From JBGPIK01 sp041484845 (GTDB lineage Bacteria; Desulfobacterota; Binatia; UBA9968): 7,106 nt of DNA. The stretch covers positions 1 through 7,106 of the forward strand of contig JBGPIK010000358.1 of the NCBI GenBank assembly GCA_041484845.1, written 5' to 3'. The notes beneath the pieces were generated by a model that was given only the letters and a program-made list of their open reading frames with translations, did not search any database and had not been told where the DNA came from. The position numbers were made by a program, and so were the translations under genes. Positions 1 to 5,410 of this stretch are shown here, piece after piece. Numbering within the stretch: position 1 is the first letter of the stretch; every line of letters starts with the position of its first letter.

Positions 1-118
1 CTTTGCTCTTTGCTCTTTGCTCTTTGCTCTTTGCTCTTTGCTCTTTGCTCTTTGCTCTTTGCTCTTTGCTCTTTGCTCTTTGCTCTTTGCTCTTTGCTCT
101 TTGCTCTTTGCTCTTTGC
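1..118. repeat. Heptameric tandem repeat (CTTTGCT)n
   Basis: The 7-bp unit CTTTGCT is repeated 16 times without any mismatch, followed by six bases of a seventeenth copy. The array then breaks at base 119, where A replaces T. It starts at the first base of the window, so its true length is unknown. Seven is not a multiple of three, and no gene covers the array, so it is intergenic. One strand is pyrimidine-rich (only G as purine), the other purine-rich. Perfect short arrays of this kind expand and contract by replication slippage. Whether it has a function, or has been mis-sized in assembly, cannot be told from the sequence. Confidence 0.98.
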
Positions 119-135
119 ATTTTCGTCTCACCTCT

Positions 136-161
136 CGATCGACACCGTGTCATCGTTTTTT
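136..161 (+). terminator. Possible intrinsic terminator: hairpin plus T6
   Basis: CGAT (136-139) pairs with ATCG (152-155), and GACA (141-144) pairs with TGTC (148-151). C140 is left as a bulge and CCG (145-147) is the loop. Six T's follow directly at 156-161. Stem then U-tract is the layout of a Rho-independent terminator reading left to right, and could end a transcript entering from left of the window through the heptamer array. The stem is only 8 bp with a bulge and half A-T pairs, so the call is tentative. Confidence 0.35.
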
Positions 162-266
162 CTCTAACCGTGACTAATGCGTCCTAGTGGGAACTTCGTC
201 GCCTAACACAGGCCGTCAAAAATGCCTCCCCTTGCTACAAGTCCCCAAAAGCGGGATATTTTTCCC

Positions 267-1322
267 ATGAAAGAAGCACTTTGGTGGCAGCCCGAAGATG
301 ACGGGCGAATCCTTTGCACCTTGTGTCCGCGTCTTTGCCGAATGGGCGAAGGTCAGGCAGGTTTTTGTTATATCCGCAAAAACGTAGGTGGGAAGCTTTA
401 CTCCTTTGGTTACGGAATGTCGACGGGGTTTGCCATCGATCCCATCGAAAAAAAACCGCTGAATCATTTCTTGCCCGGCACGGGCGTTTTGAGCTTTGGC
501 ACGGCTGGCTGTAATCTCGGCTGTCGTTTTTGCCAGAACTGGAGCATCAGCAAGGCGAAACTTGATGAAGCGAAGAGCCGTGACATTACGCCGGAGCAAA
601 TTGTTCGAATGGCCCTCCGGCATAAGGTTCCAAGTATCGCCTTCACCTATAACGACCCGGTCATCTGGGGAGAATTCGTGATCGATATCTCGCGCCTCGC
701 CCGCGCACACGACCTTAACAGCATTATGGTCACGGCCGGCTACATTACGCCGCAAGCCAGGCCCCAAGTGTTTCGCCACATTGATGCCGCTAACGTGGAC
801 CTGAAGGCCTTTACGGAGCGATTCTACCATAAGATTACATTCTCCCACCTCGCGCCGATCTTGGATACACTCAAGTGGCTGAAAAACGAAACCGACATTT
901 GGTTCGAGATAACAAATTTGATGATCCCGGGCGAGAACGATGATCCGGACGAAACGAAGCGGTTATGCGAGTGGGTGGTGGTGAATCTAGGAGATGCCGT
1001 GCCGATTCATTTCACGGCTTTCCATCCTGACTTCAAGTTAACCGACAAACCTAGAACACCGGTCTCAACGCTGACGCGCGCGCGCCAGATCGCGTTTTCG
1101 GCGGGCATTAAATTTTGTTACACCGGGAATGTCATTGATGACGATGGCCAAACGACGTATTGCCCGCGTTGCGGTAGCGCCCTGATTCGGCGTTCATGGC
1201 ACGATATTCTCGAATATCGACTTCAAGGGAACTCTTGTCTCTGCGGAGAAACTATCCCTGGCAAGTTCGTCAACGGCCCTGCTCCTTCCGCAATCGGCAA
1301 GTGGCGATCGGCGGCTCTTTGA
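267..1322 (+). CDS. amrS: AmmeMemoRadiSam-system radical SAM enzyme (AmrS-like)
   Basis: This is a cytosolic radical SAM protein of the AmrS group, often annotated as a pyruvate formate-lyase activating enzyme homologue. The group is named for its genomic association with AMMECR1 and MEMO1 proteins; its reaction is not firmly assigned. The N-terminus begins MKEALWW and carries a cysteine cluster (C17, C20, C24, C34) typical of the group. The radical SAM [4Fe-4S] motif CX3CX2C is C82-C86-C89, in the segment CNLGCRFCQNW. TYNDP (127-131) and NLMIPGENDDP (217-227) are further family signatures. The C-terminal metal-binding-like region has CPRC (299-302) and CLC (324-326). The second pair is CxC here, where relatives usually have CxxC. 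I chose ATG 267 (351 aa) because homologues start with MKEA; an in-frame ATG at 222 would add 15 unlikely residues, and neither start has a clear Shine-Dalgarno. No AMMECR1 or MEMO1 gene is visible. Confidence 0.88.
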   Translation: MKEALWWQPEDDGRILCTLCPRLCRMGEGQAGFCYIRKNVGGKLYSFGYGMSTGFAIDPIEKKPLNHFLPGTGVLSFGTAGCNLGCRFCQNWSISKAKLDEAKSRDITPEQIVRMALRHKVPSIAFTYNDPVIWGEFVIDISRLARAHDLNSIMVTAGYITPQARPQVFRHIDAANVDLKAFTERFYHKITFSHLAPILDTLKWLKNETDIWFEITNLMIPGENDDPDETKRLCEWVVVNLGDAVPIHFTAFHPDFKLTDKPRTPVSTLTRARQIAFSAGIKFCYTGNVIDDDGQTTYCPRCGSALIRRSWHDILEYRLQGNSCLCGETIPGKFVNGPAPSAIGKWRSAAL

Positions 1323-1400
1323 TCAGCCCCTCATAGTCTCTCTAGCGAAAAGCGCGAATTTGTGTTTTATACAGTGCTCATCTGAATAGCATCAGCGTCT

Positions 1401-3800
1401 ATGGCTAAAACAAAAAAAATTATCCGACAGACTCATCCTCATCTGACATTATTAGAGGATATCAGCACTCTCATTAGTCACTCTCACGACCTGCAGGAGA
1501 CCTTGGACAGCATTGTCGCCGTCGTTTCGGATCGCATGGGAACCGAAGTCTGCTCGATCTATATTCTTGATCAGCAGAAAAGGCGGCTCACGCTTTGCGC
1601 GACGATGGGGTTGGACCAGGAATCGGTCGGCAAAGTCTCGATGGGCACGGGGGAAGGGCTAACCGGATTAGTCATCGAGAGAATGAAACCGGTTATGGTA
1701 GTCAATGCTCTCGCTCATCCACGCTACAAATATTTCCCCGAAACCCACGAAGAGCGGTTTCACTCGTTTCTCGGTGTGCCGCTCATTGAAAAGAAAATGC
1801 CGTTGGGCGTTTTGGTGGTCCAAACTTCACGGCGGCGTGAATTTTCGCGCGATGAAATTCGCCTGCTGAGAACAATTTCCGCCCATGCATCCAGTATTAT
1901 TGTCCAAGCGCGGCTCGCGGATTCACTCCGTAGCAAAGAACAAGAACGGAAGGAGTATAGAAAGCGCATGGTCGACGCTATGCGCAAGCTCCGTTCCTAT
2001 GAACGCAAACGTGGCGAACGAACGATCAAAGTCCATCACAAGTGGCGCGGTCGACTGACGGGCCTCTCCGCCTCTCCCGGATTCGGACGTGGCCGAGCCT
2101 TTGTTCTTCAGCCGCGGATGGAGTTAAGTGCGATAAAAAAGGAGCGCGCCAAGAATCCGGAACGGGAGATCGAGCGGTTCCGCGGCGCTGTGGAAAGAGG
2201 CATTGAGCAGATCAATGTCGTAAAAGATAGGATGAGTTCTTTGATCTCGAAGGAAGAAGGCGCCATCTTTGACGTTTACCGGTTGATTCTCGAGGATCCA
2301 GCAATCATCCAACAGATCGAAAGCCAGATTCGTCAAGAAAGCGATACGGCCGAATACGCCACGCGAGTCGTATTCGAAAGTTATTTGCAATCGATATCTC
2401 AGATAGACGATAACTACCTTCGAGAACGTACCACTGACGTCAAAGACGCAGCGCAACGGCTGCTTGAAACTCTATCAGGAGCTCCCGACCACGAGGCTGA
2501 GATCCCGAAGGACGCGGTATTGGTCGCTAAAGATTTGTCTCCCGCAGATTTGAGCATGATCGAGGGGGATAAGTTCAAAGGCATTCTATTGTCGACGGGC
2601 GGTGTCACTTCTCACGCGTCGATTCTGGCGAAATCGTTCGAGATTCCCAGTGTCGTTGCGATCGAAAATTTGATCGAAACAGTCCGTCAAGGCGACTTGT
2701 TGATCGTTGACGGCAACGCCGGCTGCGCCTACGTCAATCCCGGTCATGAAATCATTCGGGAATACGATCGGCTGGAAAGGGAATATGTCGCGTTCAATCG
2801 CGAGCTGGAAGAGCTCAAAGATTCAGCCGCGGAGACGCTCGATGGCCATCGCGTGTCTCTCTATGCGAATGTCGGTTTGCTGAGCGATGTCGCGTTCGCT
2901 CAGCTGCACGGAGCGCAGGGCATTGGACTCTATCGAACGGAGATCTCGTTTCTGTCCCACCGTGATTTCCCCAGTGAAGAGGAACAATACGCGCTTTACA
3001 AGCGCGTTGTTGAGGGTATGGTAGGCAAGCCCGTAACCATCCGCACTCTAGATATCGGAGCCGATAAGTATCCATCGTATATGCGCAGTGTGGCGACAGA
3101 ACCCAATCCGTTTTTGGGCTGGCGTTCTATCCGTATTTCGCTGGAAGTCGAAGAAATTTTTAAAACGCAATTGCGAGCCATTTTGCGAGTCGCCGATCTA
3201 GGGCGAGTACGACTACTCGTGCCGATGGTATCGAGCCTCGAAGAGATTCTCAAAGTAAAGGAATTGCTGGTGGAGGCCAAAGCAGAACTGGAACGGGAAG
3301 GGACCCCGTTTGATCGAAGAATGGAATTAGGGGTTATGGTGGAAGTTCCGTCTGCGGTTCAGCTGGCCGATCGGTTCTTGCGGGAAGTCGATTTCTTGAG
3401 TATCGGCACCAATGATTTGATTCAATATATCCTGGCCGTCGACAGAAGCAATCGCAAGGTTGCCGATTTGTACGAGCCATTGCATCCTGCGGTTCTGGCG
3501 GCGTTAATGACAACGATAGAAGCCGGTAGGCGACAAGGGAAACGAGTCGCCATGTGCGGTGAGATGGCCGGCGACCCGCTGTGCGCGTTGCTTTTGTTAG
3601 GTATGGGACTGGAAGAGTTCAGCATGGGGTCCTTGTACATACCGGTTATCAAGAAGGCGATTCGGTCGATCACGTACCAGACAGCCAAATCTATAGCCCA
3701 AATTGTTCTACGAATGGACACCGTGGGCGAAATCAAGCGCTATCTCTTCGAGCAGACGCGCCAACTCGGTATGGTTGAGTTGCTGGAGATGTATCATTAG
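1401..3800 (+). CDS. ptsP: GAF-domain phosphoenolpyruvate-protein phosphotransferase PtsP (enzyme I-Ntr)
   Basis: This cytosolic enzyme I of the nitrogen PTS takes phosphate from PEP onto a histidine and passes it to an HPr/NPr protein. The 799 aa (E. coli PtsP is about 750) show the full domain order. A GAF sensor spans roughly residues 15-175 (SDRMGTEVCSIYILD, then GEGLTGLVIE and FLGVPLIEKKMPLGVLVVQ). A charged, probably coiled-coil linker covers 175-210. The enzyme I N-terminal domain begins near GLSASPGFGRG (221). The phosphohistidine segment GGVTSHAS places the active His at 405. The PEP-binding barrel has GLYRTE (Arg512), RTLDIGADK, PNPFLGWRSIR, SIGTNDLIQY and MCGEMAGD, with the catalytic Cys at 719. 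Nothing is missing, so it should be active. No NPr, EIIA-Ntr or rpoN gene is nearby. It follows amrS by 78 bp, so it may be co-transcribed or have its own weak promoter. The start has no obvious Shine-Dalgarno, but MAKTKK fits homologues. Confidence 0.95.
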   Translation: MAKTKKIIRQTHPHLTLLEDISTLISHSHDLQETLDSIVAVVSDRMGTEVCSIYILDQQKRRLTLCATMGLDQESVGKVSMGTGEGLTGLVIERMKPVMVVNALAHPRYKYFPETHEERFHSFLGVPLIEKKMPLGVLVVQTSRRREFSRDEIRLLRTISAHASSIIVQARLADSLRSKEQERKEYRKRMVDAMRKLRSYERKRGERTIKVHHKWRGRLTGLSASPGFGRGRAFVLQPRMELSAIKKERAKNPEREIERFRGAVERGIEQINVVKDRMSSLISKEEGAIFDVYRLILEDPAIIQQIESQIRQESDTAEYATRVVFESYLQSISQIDDNYLRERTTDVKDAAQRLLETLSGAPDHEAEIPKDAVLVAKDLSPADLSMIEGDKFKGILLSTGGVTSHASILAKSFEIPSVVAIENLIETVRQGDLLIVDGNAGCAYVNPGHEIIREYDRLEREYVAFNRELEELKDSAAETLDGHRVSLYANVGLLSDVAFAQLHGAQGIGLYRTEISFLSHRDFPSEEEQYALYKRVVEGMVGKPVTIRTLDIGADKYPSYMRSVATEPNPFLGWRSIRISLEVEEIFKTQLRAILRVADLGRVRLLVPMVSSLEEILKVKELLVEAKAELEREGTPFDRRMELGVMVEVPSAVQLADRFLREVDFLSIGTNDLIQYILAVDRSNRKVADLYEPLHPAVLAALMTTIEAGRRQGKRVAMCGEMAGDPLCALLLLGMGLEEFSMGSLYIPVIKKAIRSITYQTAKSIAQIVLRMDTVGEIKRYLFEQTRQLGMVELLEMYH

Positions 3801-3833
3801 TCGAAATACTTGCCTCGGGCTCATAGAGGAGGC

Positions 3834-3861
3834 TTGACTAGCTGGCCGGGAAGGGTTAAGT
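3834..3861 (+). promoter_or_regulatory. Candidate sigma70-type promoter of the diiron oxygenase operon
   Basis: TTGACT (3834-3839, five of six matches to the -35 consensus) is followed after 16 bp by TTAAGT (3856-3861, three of six to the -10 consensus). The predicted transcription start, near 3868, would fall at the first base of the 20-bp palindrome. That placement is ideal for repression. The -10 element is poor, so this is a candidate supported mainly by its position. Confidence 0.38.
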
Positions 3862-3868
3862 TGATCTT

Positions 3869-3888
3869 GTTCGAACGATCGTTCGAAC
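3869..3888. promoter_or_regulatory. Perfect 20-bp palindrome, probable TetR-family operator
   Basis: GTTCGAACGATCGTTCGAAC is identical to its own reverse complement over all 20 bases. It ends 23 bp before the ATG of the BoxB-like gene. Each 8-bp arm (GTTCGAAC) is itself a palindrome, so the site is also two copies of an 8-mer separated by GATC. The core AACGATCGTT fits the AACGNNCGTT pattern seen at operators of several TetR-family repressors of acyl-CoA metabolism. As I recall it, the published site of Thermus thermophilus PaaR, a phenylacetyl-CoA-responsive TetR repressor, is CNAACGNNCGTTNG, and bases 3872-3885 match that exactly. No regulator gene is in the window. Confidence 0.75.
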
Positions 3889-3900
3889 CCCCCCCACGCG

Positions 3901-3906
3901 AAAGGA
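3901..3906 (+). promoter_or_regulatory. Ribosome binding site that decides the BoxB-like start
   Basis: AAAGGA lies 5 bp before ATG 3912, a normal Shine-Dalgarno spacing. The reading frame stays open upstream to 3810, but that part runs through the promoter-like sequence and the palindrome. The AGAGGAGG at 3825-3832 is only 1 bp from the in-frame TTG at 3834, too close to serve it. The site therefore supports the shorter, 368-residue protein. Confidence 0.75.
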
Positions 3907-3911
3907 CTTGT

Positions 3912-5018
3912 ATGGCAAAGATCTCGACTTTTGAGAATTGGATTGATTATTTTCGACAGTGGCAGAAAGACATCGGTTACGATCCTGCGCTATTAGGCAA
4001 TTACAAATTCGAAACGAAGTTAGGCGAGATCCATGCGCCAGAAATCGAATTTGGTGACTTCAAAGGGCAACACAAATGGGAGCGGATTGGACAAATCCCG
4101 AATCAATCGATTCGTGATGCGTTAATGAATTTAATCGTCTATCAGGGCGATACTGAATTTGCCTCAGTCGAGCAGCAGAAGAACCTATTGGACACAGCGC
4201 CAACGGAATACGACCGCCAAGCCCTCATCCGCGTTAACAGTGAAGAGATGCGCCATGGTTGGCAAATGTGCTACTTATTGGTCACCTATTTTGGCGATTC
4301 AGGGAAGCTCGAAGCTAAAAAGCTACTGGAACGACGAGCCTTCAAAGGCGATAGACTTCTCGGCTCTTTTAATGCGCCCGTAAATAACTGGCTCGATTTT
4401 TTCACCTATACTGAATTTGTCGATCGCGACGGCAAGTATCAGCTGACGATGCTCAGCCATTCCGCTTTTGCTCCATTAGCTGAAAGTGTAACCGCCATGC
4501 TCAAAGAAGAATTTTTTCACATGTTCACGGGCCATACCGGCCTGACGCGAATTCTCAAAGCGGGGAAAATTCCCGTTTCGATCGTGCAAAAATATTTTAA
4601 TAAATGGCTGTCAACGGCCTACGATCTGTTCGGAACAGACCATTCATCATCCGCCAATTGGGCATACGTTTGGGGACTGAAGGGAAGATTCGATGAGCAC
4701 GAGGCGCAGCTTCCAGCCGCAAAGGATAAACTAAACGATTTAGCCCGCGATCATTATATCGTGGAATGCGCTAAACTTATCGATCAGCTCAATGCTTTGG
4801 TTCCCCAAGGCCGAGCTAAACTCTCTGCGCCGGATCTAAAATTCAACCGTTCCATAGGCGAACATTTCGGTAAGACCTACAGTGTGACTGGAGAATTGCT
4901 ATCCGTCGACGCCTATAAGAAACATCTCGCTGACGTTCTCCCCACGGTGGAAGACGAAAAACTGCTAGGCGAGATTATTAGGCGCAAGGATTGGGTCGCT
5001 CAAACGCAAACGACCTAA
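3912..5018 (+). CDS. BoxB-like diiron oxygenase (benzoyl-CoA epoxidase / phenylacetate-catabolism PaaA superfamily)
   Basis: The protein is a soluble ferritin-like diiron oxygenase, closest by eye to BoxB, the O2-dependent 2,3-epoxidase of benzoyl-CoA. The alignment with remembered BoxB runs along most of its length: VYQGDTEFASVEQQ (77-90), NSEEMRHGWQMCYLL (109-123), FVDRDGKYQL (169-178), KEEFFHMF (198-205), DLFGTDHSSSAN (238-249), GLKGRFDE (255-262) and KFNRSIG (310-316). Six iron ligands can be assigned: Glu82, Glu112, His115, Asp171, Glu200 and His203. Their spacing equals BoxB E120/E150/H153/D211/E240/H243 except for a two-residue deletion before Asp171. At 368 aa it is about 100 residues shorter than BoxB, lacking much of the N-terminal part and an insert after the fourth helix. 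No signal peptide is seen. It leads an apparent operon behind a palindromic operator, with the two redox genes next. No boxA, boxC or CoA ligase is visible, so benzoyl-CoA as substrate is unproven; another acyl-CoA is possible. Confidence 0.88.
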   Translation: MAKISTFENWIDYFRQWQKDIGYDPALLGNYKFETKLGEIHAPEIEFGDFKGQHKWERIGQIPNQSIRDALMNLIVYQGDTEFASVEQQKNLLDTAPTEYDRQALIRVNSEEMRHGWQMCYLLVTYFGDSGKLEAKKLLERRAFKGDRLLGSFNAPVNNWLDFFTYTEFVDRDGKYQLTMLSHSAFAPLAESVTAMLKEEFFHMFTGHTGLTRILKAGKIPVSIVQKYFNKWLSTAYDLFGTDHSSSANWAYVWGLKGRFDEHEAQLPAAKDKLNDLARDHYIVECAKLIDQLNALVPQGRAKLSAPDLKFNRSIGEHFGKTYSVTGELLSVDAYKKHLADVLPTVEDEKLLGEIIRRKDWVAQTQTT

Positions 5019-5083
5019 GGCGACGACGCACGCTTGTCCCACGGATTGTTCTACGCTACTAATGTCGTGCTGAGGAGACTTTG

Positions 5084-5407
5084 GTGAAACGGACCTGTCT
5101 TGTATGTCAGAACATCGATTGCAAATCGCGCGGCTCGGAGCCGCTTATGGCCGAGCTCCAGAAGCGAATTACTGCTAAGGGTATTGAGGATATCGAGGTC
5201 AAACCTTATATGTGCTTCGGGGCTTGCCAGGAAGGTCCCAACATCGTGCTGTATCCCGAAAAGAGCTGGTATGCCAAGGTCAAAGTCGAAGATCTGGATG
5301 ATATCACTACTCATCTCGCTGGCGGCCCGCACGTGCAGCGGCTCGATACCATCGACTCTTCGCTCAAAGACCTAATCTATCAGCTCCTCGATACGGGGGT
5401 GTTCTGA
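5084..5407 (+). CDS. Thioredoxin-like [2Fe-2S] ferredoxin, NuoE C-terminal-domain type
   Basis: This 107-residue protein is a single thioredoxin-fold [2Fe-2S] domain of the kind found at the C-terminus of NuoE and the N-terminus of HydB/HndC-type hydrogenase subunits. The cluster ligands are Cys8 and Cys13 (CQNIDC, followed by the typical KSRGSEPLMAEL) and Cys44 and Cys48 (CFGAC, followed by QEGPNIVLYPE). An extra Cys5 lies just ahead. The helical N-terminal domain of true NuoE, roughly 80 residues, is absent. I take GTG 5084 as start because GAGGAG (5072-5077) is 6 bp away; TTG 5081 is possible but too close. It lies 65 bp after the oxygenase gene and 3 bp before the NuoF-like gene, so it almost certainly forms a redox unit with the latter. 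It could relay electrons from the flavin subunit to the diiron oxygenase, which is an inference from context. Confidence 0.88.
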   Translation: MKRTCLVCQNIDCKSRGSEPLMAELQKRITAKGIEDIEVKPYMCFGACQEGPNIVLYPEKSWYAKVKVEDLDDITTHLAGGPHVQRLDTIDSSLKDLIYQLLDTGVF

Positions 5408-5410
5408 GCG

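Noticed and set aside
1..118. A CRISPR array
   Set aside because: The units are 7 bp and contiguous with no spacers, so it is a simple tandem repeat.
216..848. A 210-residue open frame on the minus strand opposite amrS
   Set aside because: It lies wholly across the well-supported radical SAM gene and shows no recognisable motif; long antisense frames are expected in coding DNA.
1345..1373. A ptsP promoter with -10 TATACA at 1368-1373
   Set aside because: The -10 looks fair but nothing near 17 bp upstream resembles a -35, so it is indistinguishable from chance.
3812..3833. Hairpin GCCTC/GAGGC after ptsP as a terminator
   Set aside because: Only five pairs with a 12-base loop and no T-tract behind it; the sequence instead runs into the TTGACT promoter candidate.
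3810..3911. N-terminal extension of the BoxB-like protein by 34 residues
   Set aside because: The extension would be translated through the promoter-like sequence and palindrome, its sequence (Pro/Arg-rich) is unlike the family, and ATG 3912 has a good Shine-Dalgarno.
5100..5375. Open frame of 91 residues overlapping the [2Fe-2S] ferredoxin gene
   Set aside because: It is an out-of-frame shadow; the ferredoxin frame carries the conserved cysteines and proper spacing.
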